Source: Medicago truncatula
Lineage: Eukaryota; Streptophyta; Magnoliopsida; Fabales; Fabaceae
Direction: 5' to 3'
DNA: 64,000 nt
NCBI RefSeq assembly: GCF_003473485.1
Contig: NC_053048.1
Span: forward strand, 48,109,755 to 48,173,754
Shown here in pieces: positions 1 to 13,100 of the stretch. The notes under the pieces were generated by a model. That model was not told the DNA's origin and did no database searches. It was given only the letters and a program-made list of their open reading frames with translations. Each line of letters begins with the position of its first letter. Position 1 is the stretch's first letter. The translations under genes and the position numbers were made by a program.

Positions 1-266
1 AATACAATACACTCATAATATTACAATGTTGGACGGACAATACACTCATTTCTTCATATATAAACATGTATATATACTTTTATTCTGCCTGGTATGCTTG
101 AATACGAAGAGTTCCTTCCACCATATGGTTTGGTTCTACTAGATAGGTAATTACTCACTGCTTCCCGTTATATGCTCACGGGTATAACATTAAACCAGTA
201 GTTCTGCATACACAATACACAACAGACTGAGACACTAATAGTTCAATTGATCATTGCCTTTAAGCT

Positions 267-3200
267 TTAGTTGGGTACAATTGTTCCCACTATCCCAAAT
301 CCCATTGTAAAGAAAGCCCCTGCCTGCAACAACAGATACAAATAGAAATGATCGCGTCCGAAGAGTAGATCATAGATTGCACAGTGCAACATATACATCC
401 CAACGATAATCTCCAATGGGTGGATCCTGTTGATTATAATAAAAGCCCATTAGTATGCATCAGCTGAAGTATTAAGGAATTAAATACTGTATATGCATTC
501 TTTACCATGCTTTCTAGTGTCTATAACATCATCCATAAGTTCAAATTGATATAAAAGAGCAATAAAAATATTAATTGTATCCTGCTTGCTTTTTTCTTTG
601 CATTCTGTATTTATTTTAAAATACCTGAATTATATATATCATGTATTTACTTGTTCAATGATTCAATGGAAAACTGTTGTGTTTGTTGAATAAATTACTT
701 TATTTAGAGAGACTGATTACAAAGCAGCTGGTACCTTTCTGTAATTCGAAACCATGGACTTCTTGATGTTGATGGCCTAGCATTGTTTCTTTGTTTCATC
801 GTATTTCCAAGCTTCTCTGTCACAACCCATTCATTGACACGGTTTGCTTCCAATAGTCCTATAATTGCTGCTTTAGTTCGATGGAGTGACATGACATTCT
901 CAAAGAGTATCCAGAGTACTAGTAGATGCACTGATCTGTCCCATGTATAAGTGAGTATAGAATAATCAAAATAACTGAGGGAAATTAAATAATTTTAAAT
1001 AGCTGGAAACCAATTACCTTGGGGTGGAGACTGCATTTAGAATTGTAATGGTTGCTGGGATATATATGGCAACTTTTTTTGTGAGACTTACTTCTGGAAC
1101 AACCACACAAGCTGGTATTACTATGCAGTAAAAGAAGAACGTCACCCAATGTGCAATTATTTTCCTCACAAAGAAGAAAGCATAGATAAGATGAAGTCTC
1201 TTCAGAAGCGATACCCTCTGGATAATACATGTGATATAAATTTCAATTAGTTTGTAAGATTAAATGTTGATTCCACAAGGGATTGACTTTGGTTTTAGTT
1301 ATTGAGGAAATTAGAGTTTACGTACTTTGCAGAAGAGGATTTCTTTTGTCATTTTCTTAAGGAGATTAGCTGGACCGCATGACCACCTGTGCTGCTGATA
1401 TCTGTATGCTTTAAATGTACTTGGTAGTTCATTTTTGACCTAGTAAGCAACAAATTTTTCCCGTTATGAGAAAGGTGTGGTTTATGAAGTATTCAAGCTT
1501 AAACACTATTGTACCGAAGATATTAGTCAATTATGGATGACTTACTTTTACATCGCCGACGAAAACAAATTCCCAACCCTTCAGGCTTGCCCTAACTGCA
1601 AGGTCCATATCTTCCACTGTGGTCCGGTCTTTCCATCCTCCAGCGTCTTTTATTGCTTGAATCCGCCAAATTCCCGCTGTTCCTGCATGTTTTAAATCAT
1701 GTTATATAAGCTGATCTACAAATGTGCTTGTCTGAATTTTGTTTGGCGAGTATCTTGACTTACCATTAAATCCAAAGAATGAGTATGTTGAGGAGCCCAC
1801 TTCCTGTTCAACACTAAAATGATAATCAAGTGACATCTCTTGAAGCCGCGTCATCATACATTCCTCTGAATTAACTGTGCAGACATGGAAATGGTGTTAA
1901 AAAATGTTGATTTACTGGACTCTTTAGTAAGGCATGCTATCACACTGATGTGTCTGCACACAATTTTACAAGGTGGTGATATTACTAGTTACTTACCAAA
2001 TTTCCATCTTGCTTGAACCAAACCCAACTTTGGGTTCTCAAGAAGGTAAGGAATTGTCTTCCAAAGAAAATCTGGATCTGGTTGGAAATCTGCATCAAAT
2101 ATTGCTACAAACTCGCAATCCTCAACATATTGCTTCTGTAATCCCTCTTTTAGGGCACCTGCCTTGTAACCATTGCGATTGCTCCTTGTTTCATACTTGA
2201 CATTCACACCTTTCTCAATCCATTTGTGACACTCTAATTCGACTAATTCCTGCATGAAATGAAAACACGTGGTTATTATAGCTTTGCTCACTCATAGACA
2301 CACAAACATATGAGATCTGCTATGAAGCTTTACTGGATTAGTTGGATACCCTTAAGACTTGATTTGTTGAGTCATCAAGAACCTGAACTATGAGTCTGTC
2401 ACCTGGCCAAGAAAGTCCGCATACTGCTCCAATGGAAAGCTTGTAAACCTGGGAACAGAAATTAAATTTTCTTAGCCAAGGTAATTCATCTTTATTCTTT
2501 AATATTTACTGACATTACTGTATGAATCTTAATCGACAATCTTTATTTTGATAAACTTGTGTTCCTTTACTTCGTCAGTTAGCTGTGATTTATTATGTGC
2601 ATGATTGGATAAATGCTAGAGTATATTACAATAATGAATAATGACAATCTAAAAGGACACCCTTAGTGAAGGATCTCTAAAAGATGCCGGACTTTGCTGG
2701 CAACGCTAAATAGCGCAAAAATTAACCAACCCATCCCACCCCCCAACTGATTGACAAAAAAAGCCAAATTGGGAGTAAACAAATTAATATTCAGGATACA
2801 TTGAAATGTTTGAAAACACAATATCTAGTTTTTTTTTTCTTCCCAATTTAAAGCCTGCCTTAATTATTTTCAACTATTGGTAAATGATAAAAGGATGCAT
2901 TTAGAATTGGCCTGGTTGTTTAAAATTATAAACATATAGTGACTGATGGATCAACTTGCATAACATTTTGGGTTTGATATATCTTATATGAAATGGTAAA
3001 TATGCTTAGATACCAAATAACATATTAACATTTTCTTTATGTGCTATACTTATTAATTACAAAGAAAAGTTACCTCTTTTTCGTTAAACATAGGTATTTG
3101 GATCAGCACCATTGGGTATCTTTTGTTTCTCTCTATGTTCTGTTTCATGGCGTCCAACTTGTACTTGGTGTATTTTTTAATCCTCAGCACCTTGACCACC

Positions 3201-3388
3201 AAAATTACGAGTGCCATGCCTACTCGTTCAATAAATAGCATGACTGACATAATTGAGCATATTATGACTGCTAGTTTTAGGAGCGGTATTATCACCGGGG
3301 CTCGTATGGATTGCCAGGCATAGCGTAAACCGCTTGAGGCATATCCTGGAATATCTACTTCAGGCTCCTCAAATATTAGGTTTTTCAT
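267..3388 (-). CDS. ManS: Mannan synthase, cellulose synthase-like A (CSLA), 9 exons, 529 aa
   Basis: Golgi glycosyltransferase (GT2) that polymerises the beta-1,4-mannan backbone of (galacto)mannan or glucomannan. Exons on the minus strand: 3388-3074, 2448-2350, 2249-1997, 1874-1764, 1682-1546, 1439-1326, 1217-1018, 935-735, 426-267. All joins are GT-AG, stay in frame and total 1590 nt. Visible GT2 features are the first Asp pair in VQVLDDS (about 130-131), the DAD motif in FDADFQP (190-192), the TTVEDMDL catalytic region (about 280-287) and QQHRW (320-324). Hydrophobic segments lie near residues 20-60 and over most of the C-terminal 180 residues, as in multi-pass CSLA proteins. I chose the ATG at 3388 because upstream in-frame codons lack an ATG and the protein then begins [10 protein letters not shown], close to fenugreek ManS as I remember it. 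Length is normal for CSLA. The family is certain; the ManS subgroup is from memory. Confidence 0.93.
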
Positions 3389-3541
3389 GGTGTTTGGGGT
3401 TGTAGTTATTAGGGTACACAGAGCCTGAAGAAGAGCCTCAAGATAAAGCCACTTTGGGGCTGAGGCAATTGTAGGTTGGGGCAATGATTTGTTGCAGGCA
3501 GTGATCAGATGGGTGTGATCTGGTAGGAGATGAAGCCTTCG

Positions 3542-3550
3542 CTTTAAATA
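3542..3550 (-). promoter_or_regulatory. Candidate TATA box of the mannan synthase gene
   Basis: TATTTAAAG on the minus strand, about 155 bases upstream of the chosen ATG. This would place transcription start near 3515 and give a 5'UTR of roughly 125 bases, in agreement with the start at 3388. A short out-of-frame ATG lies upstream of this box and would not be transcribed. Position-based inference only. Confidence 0.35.
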
Positions 3551-3559
3551 GGAAGGACA

Positions 3560-6500
3560 TGCGTGTTAGGAAGATGAGGACATGCATTCAAGTTTAGGGG
3601 GAAGAACGAAGTGTGTTGAGTGAGCTATTAAGGAGAGATCTATCCTTATTTTTTTTAGAGACACACGTTATTCATGCAAACAATGGTGTTGCTACGTAGC
3701 TACTTGATAGCTTGATATGTCTTTTTTGCCGACAATTTGATCAAGAGTTATACTGTCAATGATTTTGATCGGAGTAATAACTGCTTCTATCATTTGATCA
3801 AACTTATGAGATTCTGTTATATTGCTAGTAAATATTGGATAAATGCCAACGTGATAAATATGGCATTTTTTGTGCCTTACTAATGCCTGGATGCAATTTT
3901 TTGGTAAAAAAATATTGATTTTTTTTTACACAAGATTGATTCGGTGTTTAAGAGCATATTCATTCATGAAAACATCATCAATATTCTTTTATGGTAAATT
4001 TTCTTTAGAAATGTTGGTAAAGGAAATTAAAGTACTTCATAGTTCACCATATAGTACATTAAATTTTTTAATGGATCTTTTATTTTCTATCCACAAAAGC
4101 AAATTAATGAAATCCTAGATATAATTATTATGGTTTTACTGCAATTTAAGTTTGTGATGGAATTTGTTGTTTGTAAATCATGCAGCCATGCTTCCAATTT
4201 AAATGGCTAATCCTAGTGAGATAAATGTGGTTGTTATTATTTAGTTTTATTACTACACCATGAAAAGCTATAGGATTCCTGCATTTCCTAGGTTTACGTG
4301 GTAGTAGTGATATTAATGAAGTTTTTTAATTACTATTATTAATAAAGTTAATATTGTTAAGAGAAGAATCTTTTTATTGAAAAAAAATGGATATTTCTTC
4401 CCTTCTGTAGAGAGCATGTTTGCACATAGTCATAAAGTAGTCATAAAGTTGTAGAATTTTATTTATGAGAAAACTTTTTGATGCATTAGGCCGGGTTTTT
4501 TCTTTTTCATTTTTGTACTTGGGAAGATATCTTGTTCCCCTTTTATACTTTGCTCCATTTCTTCTCTATAATTTATTTTTATTTAAAATAACCACTTTGG
4601 CAAACAAGAGGTTAGAAAAGGCTTGAGAGTGAAGTAGAGGAATGACGGGGGCGATCCCTTGTTGAAAAAGTTTGACACAGTTGTTGAAAAGTGGGATGGC
4701 TTTAAAAGAGAATAGCGTGTATATTAGTATTTTATGTTGAAGATTTAGGATTTCTTGATGGTAAAGTCTCTAATAAAGGTATAATTGAAAATAGAAAGAA
4801 TAAAATTTCCTTTTGAAACATTTGGCAGGTAAAGAAAGAAACACTCACCTTCCTTTCTGCAATAAATTTCTTATTCGATATGAGGCAGATTATACCAAGA
4901 AATGACCACTCTGGAAAATTGACAATATTGATGAAAAATGACATATATTGATGTCTGACTCAGATAAGATGTATTTATTTTGCAACACGTAGTCATTTGG
5001 ATATATCAAAATATTAACTCTCTAAATTATGCGTGCACTCAAGCTCAGTATCGACAATATTTTGCAGTTCAGCTATACTGTCGCTTCCGTAACAATAAAA
5101 TGTCTATAACAAGTTATGATGGGAATAGGAGGAATGTACCTTTGCGTGGATTCTTCCTTCATTGTGCTAAAATCTTTTGACTTCTGCAATTAGTGGTTAA
5201 TAAAATATCAATTACCAAGTTAATGTTTTGTGTTAGTTACAAAAGTAGTGAGGCTTCTAAATGTTTTGGTTTACAATAGTATATATTTAACTTTTGTATA
5301 TATCTGCGGTATATGTGAAATGGTGGCTGTGATACGATAAATATAGGCAGCATGTCATTGGTCTGTCATTATTTAATAACTATGCTGTTGTGTTGGGAGT
5401 CTGGTGCAGCCTTAACACATGCTCATACACAAACTTCATTAGGATGTGAGTTATTGTTTTAAGGAGTAACCAATAAATTAAATCTCTTCTATTGTTGCTC
5501 ATCAATCTTGATTAATTTTTGTTACCCTGAGTACAATATTACGAACTTTAGGAAATTTTATTATGTCTGCCTTGATCATTCCTTCATACTGTTCTGATCA
5601 TTTGGTTTCAGCCATTAGAGTTTGTAATGGAAGAGAAAAAAAGATTACACAGTTTCAGGTAAAATAAAAGTAATTAGACGTCTGATGTTTTTTCGAGTCT
5701 ATAGGATAGGTTAGATAAGTTTGTATTTTTGGTAAATGTGGAATGGTACTTGCGGTGCAATAAATATATAGGAAGTGTTTGTTTCATGTGTTTAAGTGAA
5801 TTATGTTCAAGACTATGGTCTATGGGACGTACTGCCTTGGTATGTTCCCTTTGATATGCGAACTTAATTAGAGTGTGAATTGCTGTTGTAGTGATTAATA
5901 GATCAAAGAAATTTCTTTGCACATCATACATTCTAGTCTTAATAATTATGGTAGAACTACAATACTGAGGGCTTCTTAAATCTGTTATTCGAGTTGGTTC
6001 TGCCTGTCCATATTGGCTTTACTGTTACGAAAATAATGAGGGGAAGGAAAATATGGAGTTTACACCAGAAGATATAAAAATAGAGTTAGACAGGAAGCTT
6101 GACATTTAGTAGGGATAGTTGGGGGAATGTTGATTAATAGACAGTGCATGAGGGAGACCTTTGGGGGAGGATTTTGTCTCCTTGATTACGTGATAAAAGA
6201 AACATTATTTTCTTACTTACCATGTCTCTTTAAGTTTATTACCATTCTCTGTCTCTGAGTTTATTACTACACTATCTTATTTTGATCTAACAAAGCATAA
6301 ACTGACTTACCACTTACCACACTGATCGAGAAGTCGATGTTAGGTCTGATGTGTACCAAATAAACTAGTTTTGTATTAGGGTCTCCAAAGTTATCGGCAA
6401 GAAAACTAGAAATGAAATATGATGTAATATATAATCAAAATATCAAATTCTCTAAAAATTCATGTTAAATATCAAAAAAGAGTTTAATCTCGTTGATCTA

Positions 6501-6585
6501 TTAGTTCGCATATTCCCACACCTAGTTTAATCTTGCAAAGCCTAGTTCAACCTAGCATATTCCCACACCTAGTTGTGAAGCCACA
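3560..6585. other. Intergenic, no gene seen; diverged duplicated stretch
   Basis: AT-rich sequence with no ORF that looks like a protein. The part near 5310-5510 resembles the part near 5730-5940: both carry a shared run of the type AAAT(G)GTGG/ACT..GATA/CAATAAATATA followed by a GTGxxTTxxTGTTxTA pattern. This suggests an old duplication with a period of about 420 bases. The short ORFs in the stretch look random. Confidence 0.35.
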
Positions 6586-6589
6586 ATTT

Positions 6590-7190
6590 TTTTATTTTAT
6601 TTTTATTGAGCAACCTCCATACCAATAAAATATCTCAAGGATCCCAAGTCCTTATTTTTAAAGTTACTGGCTAGTTTCTCTTTTACTCTTGCCATTCAAA
6701 CTGTATCATCCCCATTTAAAATGATATCATCAACATAAACAATCATGGAAAACTCCATGAACAAGGTGTGGTTATCCTTGTTTCTTCATGGATTGAATGA
6801 AGTTTTCAAACCAAGCTCTAGGAGATTGTTTTAATCCATACAAGTCTTCTTCATTTTGCATACATTTCATCCTAACTTGTCTCTAAAGCCAGGAGGAATG
6901 TGCATATATGCTTATACTTCTAGATCATCGTTGAGAAAGACATTCTTAACATCCAACATATGTAGGGGACAATCTTGGTTAGAATCAAGAGTTAAGAGTA
7001 TTCTGACAATGTTCCAACTTTGCAACTTGAACAAACGTTTCTTGGTGGTCTATGCCATAGGTCTAAGTGAAGCCCTTAGCCATTAAGTGAGCCTTATACC
7101 TGTTCCACCTTCCGTTGTGGAGGAGTCATCGTTGTTGGTTGATATGGTGAAAGGCTTGCAACTATCTATTGGAATCGGCCATGAGAGCCT
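6590..7190 (-). pseudogene. Ty1/copia reverse transcriptase fragment, degraded
   Basis: Reading the minus strand gives the copia reverse-transcriptase landmarks in order but across frames and stops: LDVKNVFLNDDLE (6935-6975 area), IPPGFRDK, YGLKQSPRAWFENFIQSMK (about 6800-6850), then VYVDDIIL (about 6730), and LGSLRYFIGMEVA (about 6610-6650). In living elements these are LDVKNAFLNGDL, YGLKQSPRAWF and YVDDII. Several stop codons and frame changes show that it is dead. No LTR pair could be identified; a sequence near 7265-7330 could belong to the element but this is unproven. Confidence 0.75.
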
Positions 7191-7194
7191 AACT

Positions 7195-10080
7195 GTATTC
7201 GGGAATACATGTTTAGAAAGGAAAAAAAACACTTTGCAAACCTAGATTAAGGAACCTAGAGCTGCTGATACCATATTAGAAAAATAAGAAGTCATTGCGA
7301 TAATGTTTTATTCCCCCACCAAATGTTGATTTAAATAGTGAGAGTACAATAAAATTTCTCTATGAATCATGCAGAAAATAATTACTCAATATTTTATCAT
7401 TTTGTGTTGGAAAGAGATATCCTGAGTGATTTTACAAAATTATCTTATTTATGACAGGGGAAAAAGAGATTAAAAAAAATAGAAATAAGAATAGAGTAAT
7501 AAATGGTAAAAGGTATGATAGAAAAAAAATGATTAATAATGCATTTATATTATAAAGTGACATAATCACAATCTTTTTTGAAAGTGACATAATAAAATAC
7601 GAAAGGGGTACAAACTAAATTAAAGGAAATAGTTGGAAACATCTAGAAACACTTAAAAATAATAAAAAAGAAAAATAATACACGGATTTTCCAACAAGGA
7701 TTTTCCAAGATTTTGGGTTACGTCTGTGTAAATTACTTTAGAGCGTTCACAATGAGACATCCACTTTTAGGTACTTAAACGGGTCTCACGTGTACACATC
7801 ATTTAAAAGAGTCTCATATGTACTCATCACGTGTACAAAAAACAAGATTTAGATTATCCTTTTATTTTAATCGTTTCTTTTGCTGATTACCTTTTAACCC
7901 TTTCCTTTCCACCTACAAAAGAAGCAACTATTTCTCGAAAACCCATAACCAGATGCCACCCAATACGATTTGCGACCTAAAACGCACGTACGAACTAAGA
8001 ACGAGTTGCGACCGAGAATTTTAAACAAGGTGTTTGTGCATTTGTTTCTAAAGTTTTGATTTTTCTATATTTCTAAAGTTTTGAGTTTGAACGCGACCCT
8101 CTCTGTCTGTTTCGCATCTTGCAGAAACATTCTCATGGAAGAGTGAAAAAGAAGGAACCAAAAAATAATTGTGTGAACCTTGTGTGCGTGAGGATGCCAT
8201 GGATTTCAAGATTTGATTTTTAGGGTTTATGTTGGAGCTGCATCATAATTACCATTGGAGAAGAGGCATGTTAAAAAAAAAGTTGGAGAAGAAATTAATG
8301 TGTGATTTCTTTTTTTAACAAAATGTGTAATAGATTCCACTTAAAGGGTAACAATGAAAATATTTAAAAAGATAAAGGACGAAAACGGAAAATAAAAAGA
8401 TAAAGGAATAAAAAGGTTATCTAAAATTAAGTTAAAAAAATATTTATGTAATTTTGTCAATTTTTTAATAGTAATACCAAATAAACACTTAATCACTTCA
8501 ACCTAACATCTTACAAAAAAAAAATTAAATGAGACACACTAATCAATTATCATTAACTTTATATCATTACATTTCAATATTAAAAATATATAGAGCCCAT
8601 GTAAGATTGATATCTTATTTAAAACTTTGAGTCTTATAAATACCCAAAGAAATTTTTCTTCAATGGAATACCTAACAGGTACCAAGTCTTCAAATTGCAG
8701 ACCCTTGTTAAGAATTATCTAAGAGCAATGCTACTATATATTGTGAAGCACATGCCTCGCCAATTTCACGAACTGTATTCTTTTTTTTGTATTCTAAAAC
8801 AATTTTGGTAAAACTTAGTTTTTGTTAAAATAAAAAAAAAAAATTCAGCTAAGTAACAAATGTTTGTCGTCAATGGCCACTAAACCCGTAACCCAAAAAA
8901 CCTGGTCCATATACTCTAATTCAAGAGGTTATTTTAAATTTATTAAACAGTCTAATTCGGTTCAATTTTCATCTCGAATCAAACTATACACATCCCTAGA
9001 CATGGTGGTTGAACTTGAGATTGAACAAGGTAGTGTTATTGTTGGTGAAATTCAGAGTGGTGGTGAGAAATTGGTGTAGCCTACTATGTCTGGTTGGATG
9101 GGAGAGTTAAAAATGGAAACTGAGATGTAAATTTCGGTGAAGAGTAAAACAAAGTGATGGAAATTGTGATGGAAAATGATGCATAAAACAAAGGAGTATA
9201 ATAACTTAAATTGAAAATTCACGTCAAATTACTACGCTAAAAAAAAAAAAAAAATTGAAATGCATGGAATAGGTCCAAGTCTATTACTGTATGATACAGA
9301 TGTCTTGCAAATCAGAATAGAGTGTAGATAGATAGGCATAAAATGCATCGAGTTGCTGAGGCAAATTAGAGTTGAATGAGAGGCAAATCTAAGATAGCAA
9401 AGCGTGGGGAGTATGTTAGATTATAATAATGCTGAAGGTTAACATGGACTTATATTTATTTTATAATTAAATAATACAATGGTAAAGATTGCATTATTTT
9501 TTATTAAATCATTGATTATTATTTTTTTCACCATGATGGATCAATACATATTGTTCACCATGATGGTCAAATTATCATCGGCAAGTCTAAAAATGGTCAC
9601 TCGTACCCAACATTTTTGGCACAACCCTATTAAAAGTGTCGAAATTTACTATTATTATTCTGATGTAGATATTGAATGGTATAAGAAGTATTCATGGTGA
9701 TAAATGTATTACAAATTATAATATATTTCATTTTATTTAGCACTTGTTTATGCTACCATACAATAGACATTGAGTTGTGTGTAAGAGAATGAGGAAGCTT
9801 GGCTTATTGGAGTTATTTGATTCTCTAGAGCAAAGTTCGTGACTAATAAAATGCAAAAAAGAAGAACCCTTCAATAAATTAATAAGGATGAGCATCAATT
9901 CATTTGTCATTAATTTTCTTAGTAACATTCACAAAGACAAGAACATACATACATACATTCTTTAATAGGACATGAAAAGAAAGAGTAGGACTAATACACA
10001 AACTCTATACTATTTTCAAGACAAAAAATGCCAATAGTTATAAATGTGTATATATATGGCATATATTCCTGTAGCTGGTA
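7195..10080. other. Intergenic, no gene seen
   Basis: AT-rich, with A/T homopolymer runs (for example 8831-8844 and 9239-9256). The part 7740-8640 contains repeated GTCTCAC/GTCTCAT-type words and may be an old transposon remnant, but no clear terminal repeats or target duplication were found. ORFs at 8864-9079, 9479-9700 and 9737-9928 have no recognisable protein character. Confidence 0.3.
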
Positions 10081-10109
10081 TTTTCATTAGATTTTTCTTC
10101 GTCTCTTGG

Positions 10110-13100
10110 TTATGTTGAAGAACTTGAACCAGATGCCATACCAATTACTTCGTTGTGTGTAAACCTTTGTAATTGAATCATGCGCGCATATATCCCATCC
10201 TGATGATTTTTCATCAACTGTGAATGTGAACCTTGCTCAGCTACTTTACCATCATCAATCACAGCAATCACATTGGCATTCCTGATAGTTGATAGCCTAT
10301 GTGCAACAATTATGGTTGTTTTTCCCGTTGAAGCGCGGTCTAGCGCCTCTTGAACTGATCTCTCTGATTCAGCATCAAGTGCACTTGTTGCCTCGTCAAG
10401 AAGCATAAGCTCGGCTTTCCTCAAAAAAGCGCGAGCAACTGCTATTCTTTGTTTTTGTCCCCCTGAGAGTTGAACGCCTCTTTCCCCTACAAATGTTTTG
10501 TATCCGTCCGGTAGAGAAGATATGAACTTGTGAGCATTAGCAAGTGTTGCTGCTTCGATTATTTCGGCTTCTGTTGCTGAGTCATGACCATATGCAATGT
10601 TTTCATAAATAGTAGTGGCAAATAGGCATGGCTCTTGAGGTACTACAGAAATGTGTCTTCTTAAGGACTTGAGGTTATATTTTCTGATGTCTTTTCCATC
10701 AATCATTATCCGGCCGGACGTTGGATCATAGAATCTCTGTATAAGTGCAATCACCGAGCTCTTACCACAGCCACTAGGTCCAACAAGGGCAAGAGTTTTG
10801 CCAGCTCGGATTCGAAGATTAAGGTCACGAAAAACCGGCATATCCGGTCTAGTGGGATACGAGAAATCCACATGCTTAAGTTCAACTTCACCACGAAGAC
10901 GGTCAGGAACAGGAGTAGCATCTTGATCATCTGGTTCAATCTCGGTTTGACGGTCAAGGAGATCGAAGACTGATCTCATGGCTCTACCTCCCTTGATGAA
11001 ATCAGGAGCCAATGTTAAAGTCTCAGCAGCGCCATTGGCAGAGACCATGAGGACCATGAAAACTCGGATTGTTTTAGAGAAGTCAGATATTCCATGTTTC
11101 ACTAGCCAAGAAGCATACCAAAGACCGAGTGCATAAGAAGCATAAAGTGCAAACTGAGCTATTCCATACCCGCTTCCGGAAATCTGTCCCTTCCAAAAGC
11201 ACCTTTGTAGCGGAGTTTCAAGGTTGGATGCGAAAAGGCGAACAATTTTTGATTCTGAATTGAAGGCTGCAACAGTTCTTACATTAGCTATTGCCTCCCC
11301 AGCTAGTTGTGTGGCCTTGGCATGAGCAGCTTCTAGGTCACCAGAGAAACCAGTCATGAACATTTTCTGTACAAAACACAAAATAATTGGATAAATAACT
11401 TACTTATGCTCAAATAAACCAATCCAAACAGGCCCTAAGCGAAACAGAATTGAATATAAACAATGCCTGAAAGAAGATGTTATAAAACAAACCTGCAAAA
11501 CAGTGGCTGCAACAACAACAGGGAATACAGCAATGAGGACAAGGGCAAGACGCCACTGCAACACAAAGCCTGCAGTACAAGCAACAAGCATAAGTGCAGT
11601 ATTCTGCACAATTACCGAAATTCGGTCTCCAATGGCTGATCTGACATTGTTGGCATCAAGAGCAAGCCTTGCAGAAATTCTAGCACTCTCATTTTCCTCC
11701 TGATCAAACCATGCCATTTCATTCTTAAGCACTGCCGTCAGCATTTTCTCCCTCACACGTTTCGTAAGATTTTCCCCGACAATATCCCAGAAAAAATGTT
11801 GCAACGTATTGAAGATAAGTGCAGTTGATGAAAGACCAATCAACAAGTAGCAGTACTTATCTATTTCTCGGATCATGTGTTTGTGGTCTGGATTGTAGTA
11901 GACACTGAGGACAGCACTAAGAACATAAGCAAAGAAAGCACTAAGCGATCCACAAACAATTGAACCGATTGAGCCAAGTAAAGCATAGAGCCATTCAGGA
12001 GAGTTCATTTTAACTAGTCTCCAGAAGGAACCGGCTTGATCTTTGAAGGCAAGCTTTTCATGCTTGTAATTTGGATGAGATGCATCAAGTGACAAACTAA
12101 AATCTGATGTAGAGAAATCAGACAATCTACGCGAATACGGTGACCGACCATAAGAAGAATTCCTAGCAATTATCGGGGAGCTAACCGAGTTTCTTGCACT
12201 TGAAGGCCTGCAGATAAAAATATCATGTATGTTCAGCTCAGAATCTATACTAGCAATAGTTATAAGATGAACTTGAAACATAGGTGAAAATAGTAATATT
12301 TTATTTTGGTATTGACCCTTCGGTTCCTAGGGGAAGGAGCCCCTGAAATTTGGAGTTCGGCCGAGAGGTAAGTAAAGTTTGACTAAGGATTATTCCCAAT
12401 TTCCCACCAGGATTCAAACTCGGGTGGAATAATCCTTGGCCAAGCACTACTCTTTCATGAACAAAGAAAATGAAATTACATAAAGAAATGTTCAACATTT
12501 GCGAAATTTACTACCTTGCACTACTCTTTCTAGCATTATTCATAGCAGTTTCATGGGCAACCTCCTGCATCTTAATAAGCTTGGCATAGACTCCATTTTC
12601 ACCTTTGGAAAAGAGCTCATCATGAGTTCCAATTTCAAAAACACTTCCTTGCTGAATCACGGCTACAAGGTCAGCTTTGCGAATTGTGGAGAGGCGATGA
12701 GCAATTACAAGAGTTGTCCTGCCAATCATGAACCGGTCAAGTGCTTCTTGCACCAGCTTTTCTGATTCAGAGTCCAATGCACTTGTTGCCTCATCGAGGA
12801 GAAGAATTGCTGGATTTTTTAGCATTGCCCTTGCTATTGCTATTCTTTGTTTTTGTCCTCCAGAAAGTTGTAGTCCTCTTTCTCCTACCTGCCATTAAAA
12901 AATTGTTATTTTTTCATTTTTTTTCTTTATCATTTTGCACCATTTTCAATTAAATTATCGTATATTGTATGATTCCACCTGTGATTCATAGTTTATTTAG
13001 AGTTCTGTGTAGAAATTATTTATTCCTATTGATAAGAAGTTTTATGATTGATGAATAACTTTTCTGTGGTCCTTATTGTTTATCACAAGCACAAGTTGAC

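Noticed and set aside
985..1230. Apparent frameshift in mannan synthase exon 7 near 1165-1180
   Set aside because: On rereading the plus strand the correct frame gives [14 protein letters not shown] without interruption; the listed open frame is simply another frame.
3053..3484. Longer open frame for mannan synthase exon 1 beginning at 3484
   Set aside because: It starts with a TTG, not ATG, and its 3' end runs past the clear donor at 3073. The ATG at 3388 gives a family-typical start.
6856..7086. 76-codon plus ORF at the copia remnant
   Set aside because: The minus strand of the same stretch reads as copia reverse transcriptase, so the plus ORF is its shadow.
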